A stretch of 64,000 nt of DNA from CAMBRQ01 sp945870325 (GCF_050313795.1 NZ_JBNPMC010000017.1:1-64000); one strand, 5' to 3'. Positions 1 through 9,173 are shown, counted from the first letter of the stretch. Program-made: numbers and translations. The notes: generated from the sequence alone by a model not told the origin.

Positions 1-50
1 CTCTATGCCGTACACTCTCAAACAACTCTTAAAGAACTAAATTCCCAAAC
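1..50. repeat. Right end of an intergenic palindromic element, cut by window edge
   Basis: Bases 9-15 read CGTACAC and bases 41-47 read ATTCCCA, with ACTCTTAAAGAA between them. The same order and spacing occurs at 12214-12252 and 32406-32445, where it is the right terminus of composite palindromic elements. The rest of this copy lies outside the window, so its arms cannot be judged. It ends just beyond the 3' end of the LysR gene. Confidence 0.7.
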
Positions 51-53
51 CTC

Positions 54-926
54 CTAAAAATATTTCAAAAACTCCAACGCCCCCTTTGATACCGGAATCT
101 GATCATTATAGGCAATCGCCAGTTCCCTTTCGGGCAACTCTTCTTCTGTCTCCACGACAAATAGATTATCAGACTTATGTGGAATACAATAATCCGGAAT
201 AAATGCAATTCCAAGTCCGATGCTGGCAAGGTCTATCAGCAGATCGTTGCTGCTAAGTTCAATCTCTGGCACCAGATCCAGTTGATGCTGCTGGAAAAGT
301 CCATGGAGGAATTCACTGGTGGTGCTTTTTTTGTCCAGCATGAGAATTGGATATTTCAGCAGTTGTTTTAATGTAAGTTTTTGTCCTTTTAATTCTGAAA
401 AGGCATTATTCGCAATGAACACGTCCCGGAATGTGCGGATTTTTTTGACATTCGACACATTTCCAAGATAGGCATTGGGATAATTAACTACGATGAGGTC
501 AACCTGTCCGTTTTCCAGTAGTTCTACGCATTGGATAGAGGTAGCATTGGTCACTTTTATGTGTGCGCCGGGGAACTCTTTGTGGAATCTCTCCAGGTAA
601 GGAACCAGGAAATAGCGGCAGATGGTGTCGCTTGCTCCGATTCGAATCTGCCCTCCGGTAGAACTGGATTCCATGAGTTGGGATTCGCCCCGTTTGATTA
701 GATTCATGGCTGGATCGATGTGGCGCAGCAGGATCTCTCCTTCCGGAGTGAGGCGAACTTTTTTGGTGCTTCGGATGAACAGGGTTTGATTCAGTTTCTT
801 CTCTAATGTCTTGATAGACTGGCTGACGGCTGACTGGGAGATATATAATTGCTTGGAAGCCTCTGAGAAACTTAAGGTTGTAGCAACATAATAAAACACT
901 TTATATAATTCATAGTTAATATCCAT
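54..926 (-). CDS. LysR-family transcriptional regulator
   Basis: A 290-residue LysR-type regulator, the usual family length. Residues 1-60 form the winged helix-turn-helix (ISQSAVSQSIKTLE is the recognition helix region). From about residue 92 (GGQIRIGASDT) to the end lies the periplasmic-binding-protein-like effector domain. The ATG at 926 has AGGAGG about 9 bases upstream on the minus strand, which fixes the start. The ligand and target genes cannot be read from the sequence. LysR proteins often regulate a divergent neighbour; here that would be the DUF1461 gene at 1140, but a repeat relic lies between them. Family assignment is firm; function is unknown. Confidence 0.93.
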   Translation of the reverse strand: MDINYELYKVFYYVATTLSFSEASKQLYISQSAVSQSIKTLEKKLNQTLFIRSTKKVRLTPEGEILLRHIDPAMNLIKRGESQLMESSSTGGQIRIGASDTICRYFLVPYLERFHKEFPGAHIKVTNATSIQCVELLENGQVDLIVVNYPNAYLGNVSNVKKIRTFRDVFIANNAFSELKGQKLTLKQLLKYPILMLDKKSTTSEFLHGLFQQHQLDLVPEIELSSNDLLIDLASIGLGIAFIPDYCIPHKSDNLFVVETEEELPERELAIAYNDQIPVSKGALEFLKYF

Positions 927-1021
927 TTATAAGTCCTCCTAATATAATTACACTGTATTATAAGTCAAAAAGGAGTGAATTACAACCAACATTATGTTAG
1001 AATGGGGATGAAGATTATAAT

Positions 1022-1103
1022 TTGGAATTTGGCGGCGGACGCAGTTGTGAGCAGAAGCATATCTTACGCAAACGGAGTAACGTTCCGGTGAACTGCTGTT
1101 TGT
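1022..1103. repeat. Single-arm relic of the palindrome family
   Basis: Starting at GGAATTT (1022-1028), the stretch tracks the left arm of the palindrome at 56223-56306. Shared blocks are GACGCAGT/TACGCAGT, AGCATATC, ACGCAAACGG and CGGTGAACT, in the same order and spacing. No matching reverse-complement arm is present nearby, so this looks like a half-element or decayed copy. It ends about 35 bases before the DUF1461 gene, so it may contribute promoter sequence there. Besides this, 927-1139 holds only AT-rich sequence. Confidence 0.6.
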
Positions 1104-1139
1104 TGACTAAAATGTGAATTATAATGGGAGAGTTGCGTT

Positions 1140-1904
1140 ATGAAAGAAGTGGAAATAAAGGCAATGGATCATATGTTGAGTAAGAAAAAAAGACAGGGGA
1201 TTGGCGTAAGGATTATAGCGGCGGTGGCGATGTTGATGGTTATAATTTCAATGTTGATCAGTAGTTTTCAATTGGTGATCTATGGGGACTCGGAGTATGG
1301 GTTTTATGAGAGGGAGTATGAGAAATATACGGTTACGGAAGCGCTTGGCATGAAGATGGAAGATGTGATGCGGGTGACAGAATATATGATGGATTATCTG
1401 ATTGGAAAAGAGGATGAATTGTCGATTGTGACAACTGTTGAGGGGGAGGAGCAGGATTTTTTTAATGAGCAGGACAGGCTGCATATGGCAGATGTGCGGA
1501 ATCTGTTTTTGGGGGGATTGAAACTGAGAACGGTGTGTCTGGTGGCTGCGGTTGTGTTGATTCTGATATTGATCGTTACGAAGGCAGATTGGAAGTATCT
1601 GATTCCGAGGGCGTATTCTGTGGCAGTGGGTGTGTTCTTGGGAATCATTGTTTTGCTAGCGATTGCGTTTTCGATTGATTTTACAAGGTGTTTTACGATA
1701 TTTCATCGGATCTTTTTTACTAATGATCTGTGGCTTTTTGATCCGGATACGGATTATATGATCCGGATGCTGCCGGAAGGATTCTTCTCGGATATGGTTA
1801 TTAGAATTGGACTGACATTTGTCGTGATGTTGATTCTGCTGTGGTGTGTATTTCGGGTATGGAGAAGAATATCACATGAAAATGAGGGAAAGCATGAGGT
1901 ATGA
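1140..1904 (+). CDS. DUF1461 (TIGR01906-type) integral membrane protein
   Basis: A 254-residue membrane protein. Hydrophobic segments lie at about residues 24-46, 130-146, 158-178 and 222-242, with an extracytoplasmic loop between the first two. The family signature is visible after the third segment: an HRIFF motif, then LWLFDPDTDYMIRMLPEGFF. This matches the DUF1461 family, whose biochemical role is not established. The start is uncertain: only a weak GGGAGAG ribosome site precedes the ATG at 1140, and in-frame ATG codons follow at residues 9 and 13. It is probably monocistronic; purL follows after 171 bases with its own leader. Confidence 0.8.
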   Translation: MKEVEIKAMDHMLSKKKRQGIGVRIIAAVAMLMVIISMLISSFQLVIYGDSEYGFYEREYEKYTVTEALGMKMEDVMRVTEYMMDYLIGKEDELSIVTTVEGEEQDFFNEQDRLHMADVRNLFLGGLKLRTVCLVAAVVLILILIVTKADWKYLIPRAYSVAVGVFLGIIVLLAIAFSIDFTRCFTIFHRIFFTNDLWLFDPDTDYMIRMLPEGFFSDMVIRIGLTFVVMLILLWCVFRVWRRISHENEGKHEV

Positions 1905-2075
1905 CATGCTGGAGATTATAATGAAATACCGTTTGAAACGCAGATAGTTAAGGTTTATACAAGACTAATAAGAACAGATTATAAAATGGTTAAGATATAT
2001 TAATTTTAATAATAAAAAAATATATGTTACAATGAAACTAGAAAATCGTAGAATTCATGTATTGGAGGATGATTT

Positions 2076-5000
2076 ATGAGTGATGTAAGACGAGTGTATG
2101 TGGAAAAGAAGCCAGGATTCGCCGTACAGGCAGATGACCTGAGACATGAGGTGAGAAGTTATCTTGGCATCAAAGATGTAGCGAATGTACGTGTGTTGAT
2201 TCGTTACGATGTGGAGAATATCTCTGATGATACATTTGAGAAGGCATGCAATGGAATCTTCTCAGAGCCACCGGTGGATACGCTGTATAAAGAAGAATTT
2301 CCTGTTACGCAAGGGTGCAGGGTATTTTCGGTAGAGTTTTTGCCGGGACAGTTTGACCAGCGTGCCGATTCTGCCGTACAGTGTGTACAGTTTATTAAGG
2401 AAGATGAGCAGCCGGTCATCAAGACAGCGACAACCTATGTGATTGAGGGGACAGATGGAGTCATCTCTGGCGAAGAGTTTGAAGCAATTAAGGCACATTG
2501 CATCAACCCGGTAGATTCCAGAGAGACAGGAATGGAGAAGCCGGAGACTTTGGTGACCCAGTTTGAGGAGCCGGCAGATGTGATTATCTTTGAGGGATTC
2601 AAGGATATGGCAGAGGATAAGTTAAAAGAATTGTATGATTCCCTGGGACTTGCTATGACATTCAAGGATTTCCTTCATATTCAGAATTATTTTAAGGGAG
2701 AAGAAGACAGAGATCCTTCCATGACAGAGATCCGTGTACTGGATACTTACTGGTCCGATCATTGCCGTCATACGACATTCTCGACAGAACTTACGGATGT
2801 AACATTCGGTGAGGGTGACTATAAGGCTCCGATTGAGGAGACCTATAAGCAGTATTTGGCTGACCACAGTGAGATATTCAAAGGTAGAGAGGACAAGTTC
2901 GTATGCCTGATGGATCTGGCGCTTATGGCAATGCGTAAACTGAAAAAAGAAGGAAAATTAAACGATCAGGAAGAATCTGACGAGATCAATGCCTGCAGTA
3001 TCGTTGTTCCGATTAAAGTAGATGGTGTAGAAGAAGAGTGGCTTGTGAACTTCAAGAACGAGACACATAACCACCCGACAGAAATCGAGCCTTTCGGTGG
3101 CGCGGCTACCTGCCTTGGTGGTGCGATCCGTGATCCGTTGTCAGGACGTACCTATGTATATCAGGCAATGCGTGTAACTGGCGCGGCAGATCCGACCGTA
3201 TCTGTAAAAGATACCATGAAGGGTAAACTGCCGCAGAAGAAACTGGTTCGCGAAGCGGCTCATGGGTATAGTTCTTATGGTAACCAGATTGGTCTTGCAA
3301 CTGGAGCGGTAAAAGAGATCTATCACCCGAATTATGTGGCAAAACGTATGGAGATTGGAGCAGTCTTAGGTGCAGCGCCAAGACGCGCAGTGATCCGTGA
3401 GACTTCTGATCCTGGCGATATCATTATCCTGCTTGGCGGACGTACCGGACGTGACGGCTGCGGCGGTGCAACCGGATCTTCCAAGGTACATACCGAGGAG
3501 TCTATCGAGACTTGCGGCGCAGAGGTACAGAAAGGTAATCCGCCGACAGAGCGTAAGATTCAGCGTTTGTTCAGAAGAGAAGAAGTTAGTAAATTAATCA
3601 AGAAGTGTAACGATTTTGGTGCTGGTGGTGTATCCGTTGCAATCGGAGAACTGGCAGATGGTCTGAGAGTAGATCTTGATAAGGTTCCGAAGAAATACGC
3701 TGGTCTTGATGGTACAGAGATTGCAATCTCTGAGTCTCAGGAGCGTATGGCTGTTGTTGTAGATCCAAAAGATGTGGATGAGTTCATGGGCTATGCACAG
3801 GAAGAGAACCTGGAAGTAACCTGTGTTGCGGTAGTAACAGAAGAGCCAAGACTGGTGCTGTCCTGGAGAGGCAAGGAGATTGTGAACTTATCCCGTGCGT
3901 TCCTGGATACTAACGGAGCGCATCAGGAGACAACGGTTGCAGTTGATATTCCGAATCGCAAAGACAGTATTCTCGGAAGAGAAGAAGTTAGAGATGTAAA
4001 AGAAAAATGGATAGAGACTCTGAAAGACTTGAATGTATGCTCTCAGAAAGGTCTGGTAGAGATGTTTGACGGATCTATCGGAGCGGCATCCGTATTCATG
4101 CCTCATGGCGGAAAATACCAGATGACAGAGACACAGGCGATGGTGGCAAAACTTCCGGTGCTTACAGGAGATTGTGATACCGTAACTATGATGAGTTATG
4201 GTTTTGATCCATATCTGTCTACATGGAGCCCATATCATGGAGCAATCTATGCGGTGACAGAGTCTGTGGCAAAGATTGTGGCAGCAGGTGGAGATCACAG
4301 CAAGATCCGATTCACGTTTCAGGAATATTTCCGTCGTATGACAGAAGATCCGCACAGATGGAGCCAGCCATTTGCAGCACTTTTAGGTGCTTATAATGCC
4401 CAACTTGGATTTGGACTGCCATCCATTGGAGGAAAGGACAGTATGTCCGGAACCTTCGAGGATATTGACGTTCCGCCGACACTGGTGTCATTTGCTGTAG
4501 ATGTAGCTGCAGAAAAAGATATTATCACACCGGAATTGAAAGCGGCTGGTAATAAATTAGTATGGCTTCGTATCGAGACAGATGAATATGATATCCCGGT
4601 ATACGAGAAAGTGATGGAGCAGTATGCAAAGTTCACAGAAGATATTCACAGTGGCAAGATCGTATCTGCATATGCCCTTGACAGACATGGTATCATATCT
4701 GCGGTCAGCAAGATGGCATTCGGTAACAGAATGGGTGTGAAGATTGAGCACAATGTAGATGAAAGAGATCTGTTCGCACCGGCATTTGGCGATATCATTG
4801 CGGAAGTTCCGGCAGACAAGGTGGGTGAACTTAACATTACTTATACTGTGATCGGTGAAGTAACAGAAGAGCCAGTACTTGCTTACAAAGATGTTGTGAT
4901 CGCGCTTTCTGATGCAGAAGCAGTATGGAAGGGAACATTAGAGAAGGTATTCCCAACGAATTCCGGCGCAGCAGGGCAGGATGAAAAGGTAGAGACAGGA

Positions 5001-5843
5001 CTCTATGAGACATCGAATATCTATATCTGTAACCATAAGATTGCACAGCCTACCGTATTCATCCCAGTATTCCCGGGAACCAACTGCGAGTACGACAGTG
5101 CCAGGGCATTCGAGAGAGCAGGTGCGAAGACGATTACAAGAGTATTCAAGAATATGAGTGCTGCTGATATTATTGATTCGGTAAATGTATTCGAAGAAGC
5201 CATAGACCAGTCACAGATTATCATGTTCCCAGGCGGATTCAGTGCAGGTGATGAGCCGGATGGATCTGCAAAATTCTTCGCAACAGCATTCCAGAATGCG
5301 AAGATGAAAGAAGCAGTAGAAAAACTTCTGAACGAGCGTGACGGACTGGTACTTGGTGTATGTAATGGTTTCCAGGCGCTTGTAAAACTGGGACTGGTTC
5401 CAAATGGACAGATTACCGGTCAGGATGCGGATGCACCGACACTGACTTATAACACCATCGGACGCCATATCTCCAAGATGGTGTACACGAAGGTGGTAAC
5501 CAACAAGTCTCCATGGCTTCAAAAAGCGGAACTTGGCGGCGTATACACGAACCCGGCATCTCACGGCGAAGGACGTTTCGTAGCCAATAAAGAGTGGCTT
5601 GAGAAATTATTTGCTAATGGACAGGTTGCAACCCAGTACTGTGATCCGGAAGGCAATATCACCATGGATGAAGAGTGGAATGTCAACGGTTCTTACTGTG
5701 CAATTGAAGGTATCACAAGCCCGGACGGACGAGTATTCGGTAAGATGGCACACTCTGAGAGACGTGCACGTTCTGTGGCTATGAATATCTATGGAGAGCA
5801 GGATCTGAAGATCTTCGAGTCAGGAGTAGAGTACTTTAAGTAA
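2076..5843 (+). CDS. purL: Phosphoribosylformylglycinamidine synthase (single-chain)
   Basis: A 1255-residue FGAM synthase that converts FGAR, glutamine and ATP to FGAM in cytoplasmic de novo purine synthesis. It is the large single-chain type: an N-terminal PurS-like region, two AIR-synthase-like halves (DTYWSDHCRHTTF near residue 225; FKNETHNHPTEIEPFGGAAT near 327), and a C-terminal glutamine amidotransferase domain. The nucleophile is Cys1096 in LGVCNGFQAL, with FPGGFSAGDEPDGSAKF before it. ATG follows TTGGAGG. A TACAAT -10 element lies at 2028-2033 but its -35 is weak. No purine riboswitch is visible in the 171-base leader. The gene stands alone rather than in a pur operon. Confidence 0.98.
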   Translation: MSDVRRVYVEKKPGFAVQADDLRHEVRSYLGIKDVANVRVLIRYDVENISDDTFEKACNGIFSEPPVDTLYKEEFPVTQGCRVFSVEFLPGQFDQRADSAVQCVQFIKEDEQPVIKTATTYVIEGTDGVISGEEFEAIKAHCINPVDSRETGMEKPETLVTQFEEPADVIIFEGFKDMAEDKLKELYDSLGLAMTFKDFLHIQNYFKGEEDRDPSMTEIRVLDTYWSDHCRHTTFSTELTDVTFGEGDYKAPIEETYKQYLADHSEIFKGREDKFVCLMDLALMAMRKLKKEGKLNDQEESDEINACSIVVPIKVDGVEEEWLVNFKNETHNHPTEIEPFGGAATCLGGAIRDPLSGRTYVYQAMRVTGAADPTVSVKDTMKGKLPQKKLVREAAHGYSSYGNQIGLATGAVKEIYHPNYVAKRMEIGAVLGAAPRRAVIRETSDPGDIIILLGGRTGRDGCGGATGSSKVHTEESIETCGAEVQKGNPPTERKIQRLFRREEVSKLIKKCNDFGAGGVSVAIGELADGLRVDLDKVPKKYAGLDGTEIAISESQERMAVVVDPKDVDEFMGYAQEENLEVTCVAVVTEEPRLVLSWRGKEIVNLSRAFLDTNGAHQETTVAVDIPNRKDSILGREEVRDVKEKWIETLKDLNVCSQKGLVEMFDGSIGAASVFMPHGGKYQMTETQAMVAKLPVLTGDCDTVTMMSYGFDPYLSTWSPYHGAIYAVTESVAKIVAAGGDHSKIRFTFQEYFRRMTEDPHRWSQPFAALLGAYNAQLGFGLPSIGGKDSMSGTFEDIDVPPTLVSFAVDVAAEKDIITPELKAAGNKLVWLRIETDEYDIPVYEKVMEQYAKFTEDIHSGKIVSAYALDRHGIISAVSKMAFGNRMGVKIEHNVDERDLFAPAFGDIIAEVPADKVGELNITYTVIGEVTEEPVLAYKDVVIALSDAEAVWKGTLEKVFPTNSGAAGQDEKVETGLYETSNIYICNHKIAQPTVFIPVFPGTNCEYDSARAFERAGAKTITRVFKNMSAADIIDSVNVFEEAIDQSQIIMFPGGFSAGDEPDGSAKFFATAFQNAKMKEAVEKLLNERDGLVLGVCNGFQALVKLGLVPNGQITGQDADAPTLTYNTIGRHISKMVYTKVVTNKSPWLQKAELGGVYTNPASHGEGRFVANKEWLEKLFANGQVATQYCDPEGNITMDEEWNVNGSYCAIEGITSPDGRVFGKMAHSERRARSVAMNIYGEQDLKIFESGVEYFK

Positions 5844-5975
5844 AAAATGAAATTTGGATGGCACTCTGTTTCATCAATAATTTAAAAAAGATGAAGAAAA
5901 TAGATGAAAAACTGATATAAATGAAAGAACGAAAGGTAAAAATTGCATAAAATGCAAAAAAATCTAAAAAAATCC

Positions 5976-6004
5976 TTGTGTTCTATAGAGAAATCCTTTA
6001 CAAT
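5976..6004 (+). promoter_or_regulatory. Probable gdhA promoter
   Basis: TTGTGT at 5976-5981 and TACAAT at 5999-6004 are separated by 17 bases. The -10 sits inside an imperfect palindrome (CCTTTA / TAAAGG, 5995-6012), which could be an operator or the base of a leader hairpin. A terminator-like stem follows immediately (6027-6056), so a transcript from here would meet it after about 50 bases. Confidence 0.5.
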
Positions 6005-6026
6005 GTTAAAGGACAAAAGCGTCGAG

Positions 6027-6056
6027 AGCGAGTAGGCTTTGTCTACTCGCTTTTTT
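6027..6056 (+). terminator. Rho-independent terminator or attenuator before gdhA
   Basis: A 9-bp perfect stem, AGCGAGTAG (6027-6035) with CTACTCGCT (6043-6051), is followed by TTTTTT. It lies 185 bases after purL and 70 bases before gdhA. It may end purL transcription, or attenuate transcripts from the promoter at 5976-6004. Confidence 0.8.
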
Positions 6057-6127
6057 GTATAAGGCAATTGGGATGTTTTGTATAGAGGCGCACTTTGAAG
6101 GAAATTGCATTTAGGAGGTAGAAAGGT

Positions 6128-7462
6128 ATGTCATATGTTGAGGAAGTCCTGGAAAAAGTAGTGGCAAAGAACCCTGCTGAGCCAGAATTCCACCAGGCAG
6201 TAAAAGAAGTATTGGAGTCATTGAGAGTGGTAGTAGAGGCGAATGAAGAAAAATTCAGAAAAGACGCCCTGCTTGAGAGACTGGTAGAACCAGAGAGACA
6301 GTTCAAGTTCCGCGTTCCGTGGGTAGATGATAAGGGACAGGTTCAGGTAAACACAGGTTATCGTGTACAGTTTAACAGTGCAATCGGACCATACAAGGGG
6401 GGCTTACGTCTTCATCCATCCGTTAACCTTGGAATCATCAAGTTCCTTGGATTCGAGCAGATCTTCAAGAACTCCCTGACAGGTCTTCCGATCGGTGGAG
6501 GTAAAGGTGGTTCTGACTTTGACCCGAAGGGCAAATCAGACAGAGAAGTGATGGCATTCTGCCAGAGTTTCATGACAGAACTTTGCAAATATATCGGTGC
6601 TGATACAGACGTTCCGGCAGGTGATATCGGAACAGGCGCAAGAGAGATCGGATACATGTTCGGTCAGTATAAGAGAATCAGAGGCGTATACGAAGGCGTG
6701 CTGACAGGTAAGGGATTAAGTTACGGCGGATCTCTGGCAAGAACTGAGGCTACAGGTTATGGTCTTCTGTACTTAACAGAGGAGATGCTGAAGATCAACG
6801 GACAGGAACTCGCAGGTAAGACAGTTGCAGTATCCGGTTCTGGTAATGTTGCAATCTACGCAACACAGAAAGCACAGCAGTTGGGTGCTAAAGTCGTAAC
6901 AGTCAGCGATTCTAATGGCTGGGTATATGATCCGGAAGGAATCGATGTAGAAGCATTGAAAGAAATCAAAGAAGTTAACCGTGCAAGACTGACAGAGTAC
7001 AAGAAATACCGTCCGAATTCTGAGTATCATGAAGGACGCGGCGTATGGTCTATCAAGGTAGATATCGCTCTTCCATGTGCGACCCAGAACGAACTTCACT
7101 TAGAAGATGCTAAGATGTTAGTAGAGAATGGATGTATCGCAGTTGCAGAAGGTGCAAACATGCCTACTACATTAGAAGCAACAGAGTACTTACAGGAGCA
7201 TGGCGTATTATTCGCACCAGGAAAAGCAGCGAACGCAGGTGGTGTTGCTACATCTGCACTTGAGATGTCCCAGAACAGTGAGCGTTTGAGCTGGACATTC
7301 GAAGAGGTAGATGCGAAACTTAAGAACATCATGATCAATATCTGCCATAATATGGCTGATGCTGCAGAGCGTTATGGTGCAGCAGGCAACTACGTTGTAG
7401 GTGCTAACATCGCAGGATTTGAGAAGGTTGTAGACGCTATGACCGCTCAGGGAATCGTGTAG
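6128..7462 (+). CDS. gdhA: NADP-type glutamate dehydrogenase
   Basis: A 444-residue hexameric-type glutamate dehydrogenase interconverting 2-oxoglutarate plus ammonia and glutamate; the main ammonia-assimilation enzyme in many gut clostridia. The substrate-binding segment GPYKGGLR is present. PIGGGKGGSDFDPKG includes the catalytic lysine region, and the Rossmann domain begins near residue 225 (VAVSGSGNVAIYA). AGGAGGT stands 9 bases before the ATG. Length and residues match the NADP-dependent E. coli-like subfamily; cofactor choice is by family similarity, not proven. The gene is monocistronic, between hairpins at 6027 and 7508. Confidence 0.97.
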   Translation: MSYVEEVLEKVVAKNPAEPEFHQAVKEVLESLRVVVEANEEKFRKDALLERLVEPERQFKFRVPWVDDKGQVQVNTGYRVQFNSAIGPYKGGLRLHPSVNLGIIKFLGFEQIFKNSLTGLPIGGGKGGSDFDPKGKSDREVMAFCQSFMTELCKYIGADTDVPAGDIGTGAREIGYMFGQYKRIRGVYEGVLTGKGLSYGGSLARTEATGYGLLYLTEEMLKINGQELAGKTVAVSGSGNVAIYATQKAQQLGAKVVTVSDSNGWVYDPEGIDVEALKEIKEVNRARLTEYKKYRPNSEYHEGRGVWSIKVDIALPCATQNELHLEDAKMLVENGCIAVAEGANMPTTLEATEYLQEHGVLFAPGKAANAGGVATSALEMSQNSERLSWTFEEVDAKLKNIMINICHNMADAAERYGAAGNYVVGANIAGFEKVVDAMTAQGIV

Positions 7463-7507
7463 GAGATTGATTCGATAAGATTCAGATATAATGATTCGAC
7501 GTATGAT

Positions 7508-7547
7508 GTCGCAGACAGGCGTTTTTCGCCAGTCTGCGACATTGTTT
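7508..7547. terminator. Bidirectional terminator between convergent genes
   Basis: GTCGCAGAC (7508-7516) pairs with GTCTGCGAC (7532-7540), extended by GGCG/CGCC around a T-rich loop. It separates gdhA (+) from the convergent glycosyltransferase gene (-). The downstream T-tract is short (ATTGTTTA), so efficiency is uncertain. Confidence 0.75.
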
Positions 7548-8850
7548 ATAACTGCTTTTGAATATTCTGTTTGATCTTTTCAGTAAAATATGCATATTGG
7601 ATTAGTTCATCTTCTGTAAATCCAGCAAAACGCACCTGATCATATTGGCTCTGTGCAGCATCGATTTCTTCCAGGATCGGTGCAGAAGCAGGCAGGAACA
7701 GAATGTTAAACTGTTTCGTGCTTCGATGGTTTTCTATTTTTAGAAATCCCTTGGCAGAAAGTCTTTGAAGGCGAAGAGACAGGCTTTGGGAAGACATATT
7801 GGTAAAATCAGCGAGTTCCCGGCGGTTGCTGCTATGGTGAGGCTGGTTCAGATACAGAAGCAATCGTGTCTCGTCCAGAGTCAGGTCGTTCTTGATGGCA
7901 ATAGGTTCCAAGTAGTAATCCAGAAGCTTGCGATTACGGTAGTCATCCATGAGGAAGCCTTCTTCAACTATGGCTTCTGTGGATACCAGGCTACGTTCTT
8001 CGCCTAATTTCTTAGAACCGGGTAGAATCGAAGGTGGTACGGCACCGTCATTGGCAGCGTCCACCAGGAAGCGATAGACCTGAAGTCGGTTCTTCTCATA
8101 ATCATCTTCGTCCAGTACATGTTTATAGAAATTATTATAATATTCAAATACCATGAGTTTCATCTTAATGGTCTTGGTGATGCTCATGCCCTGACTGGCG
8201 AGGGAACCCTTGGTCTTCACATAATAATAGATTGGTACCTGCAATGCATAGAATACGTCTGCATGGCGGATATATTCCAGGTTAAACATAAAGTCTTCGC
8301 ACCAGCTGATGTCAGAATCCATGCGAAGATGATGCTGTTCGATGATCTCTCTGCGAAATAATTTGTTCCAAAGTACACCGTAATAGAAGTCGGCAGGATT
8401 CTCAATCATGTGTGAAGCGAATTCTTCCCGCGTCATAACACAGTCATCTTCGATATCACCCTTATGAGAAACGCGTTCTCCAACTACCCGGTAGAAATCA
8501 GATATGACCAGATCGCAGTGAAAACGTTCGGCGGCTTGTACCAGAAGCCCGGTAGCATTGGGAGTGATCCAGTCATCACTGTCCAGGAATTGTAGGTAGG
8601 TTCCACGTGCCCGGTCTAACGCAAGATTGCGGGAATCAGATACACCGGTATTTTCTTTGTGTATGACATGGACGCGGGAGTCTTCGGCAGCATATTTATC
8701 ACAGATACTACCGGAAGCGTCTTTGCTACCATCGTTGACAAGCAGAAGTTCAAAATCTGTATAATCCTGATTGAGGATACTATCAATACAACGCGAAATG
8801 GTATCTTCTGCATTGTATACGGGTACGATAATACTAACGGTTGGGTTCAT
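7546..8850 (-). CDS. Family-2 glycosyltransferase fused to a MarR-like winged helix
   Basis: A 434-residue protein on the minus strand. Residues 1-230 are a GT-A glycosyltransferase family 2 domain: VSIIVPVYNAEDTI, LLVNDGSKD and the metal-binding FLDSDDW are present. After an alpha-helical middle, roughly residues 315-430 read as a MarR-type winged helix-turn-helix: LTLDETRLLLYL, RRELADFTNMSSQSLSLRL, then a basic wing and a C-terminal helical pair typical of MarR dimerisation. Joining a sugar transferase to a DNA-binding module is unusual. A GTG at 8862 would overlap the ribosome site AAGGAG; the ATG at 8850 is 11 bases downstream of it and is the likely start. No membrane segment is seen. 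Sugar donor, acceptor and target DNA are unknown. Confidence 0.85.
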   Translation of the reverse strand: MNPTVSIIVPVYNAEDTISRCIDSILNQDYTDFELLLVNDGSKDASGSICDKYAAEDSRVHVIHKENTGVSDSRNLALDRARGTYLQFLDSDDWITPNATGLLVQAAERFHCDLVISDFYRVVGERVSHKGDIEDDCVMTREEFASHMIENPADFYYGVLWNKLFRREIIEQHHLRMDSDISWCEDFMFNLEYIRHADVFYALQVPIYYYVKTKGSLASQGMSITKTIKMKLMVFEYYNNFYKHVLDEDDYEKNRLQVYRFLVDAANDGAVPPSILPGSKKLGEERSLVSTEAIVEEGFLMDDYRNRKLLDYYLEPIAIKNDLTLDETRLLLYLNQPHHSSNRRELADFTNMSSQSLSLRLQRLSAKGFLKIENHRSTKQFNILFLPASAPILEEIDAAQSQYDQVRFAGFTEDELIQYAYFTEKIKQNIQKQL

Positions 8851-9003
8851 TATAATCGACACTCCTTATTCAAGAATTTCTTATTGAGATATTTTACACT
8901 ATTTGGATAAAAAAGTTTAGTCCTTTTGAACGAATTGCAGGAATTACTTGGAAAATATATGTAAATGGAAAATGGAAAAAAATAAAAAAATTGTAAAAAG
9001 GTG

Positions 9004-9033
9004 TTGACAAGTAGTGAATTATAATTGTATAAT
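9004..9033 (+). promoter_or_regulatory. Promoter of the tRNA-Val/tRNA-Met unit
   Basis: TTGACA (9004-9009) and TATAAT (9028-9033) are both perfect consensus hexamers with an 18-base spacer, 35 bases before the first tRNA. Such strength fits a stable RNA unit. Confidence 0.88.
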
Positions 9034-9068
9034 AGCGAAGCAGGTTCGAGATAGGAACTTGAAAAAAC

Positions 9069-9141
9069 GGGATCATAGCTCAGCTGGGAGAGCACCTGCC
9101 TTACAAGCAGGGGGTCATAGGTTCGAGCCCTATTGGTCCCA
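9069..9141 (+). tRNA. tRNA-Val (TAC)
   Basis: A 73-base cloverleaf. Acceptor GGGATCA pairs with TGGTCCC (one G-T), the D arm begins AGCTCAGCTGG, and the anticodon stem CCTGC/GCAGG carries loop CTTACAA with anticodon TAC. The T arm contains GGTTCGAGCCC. The discriminator is A9141; CCA is not encoded. Confidence 0.96.
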
Positions 9142-9173
9142 TTACAACAGAAGATGTTGTAATAATAGAATAT

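Noticed and set aside
1905..2075. Purine riboswitch upstream of purL
   Set aside because: The leader is AT-rich and lacks the conserved purine-aptamer loops and pairing.
3888..4355. 155-codon minus-strand frame inside purL
   Set aside because: It lies wholly within a certain gene, has no ribosome site, and its translation is rich in Cys, His and Arg as expected of an antisense shadow.
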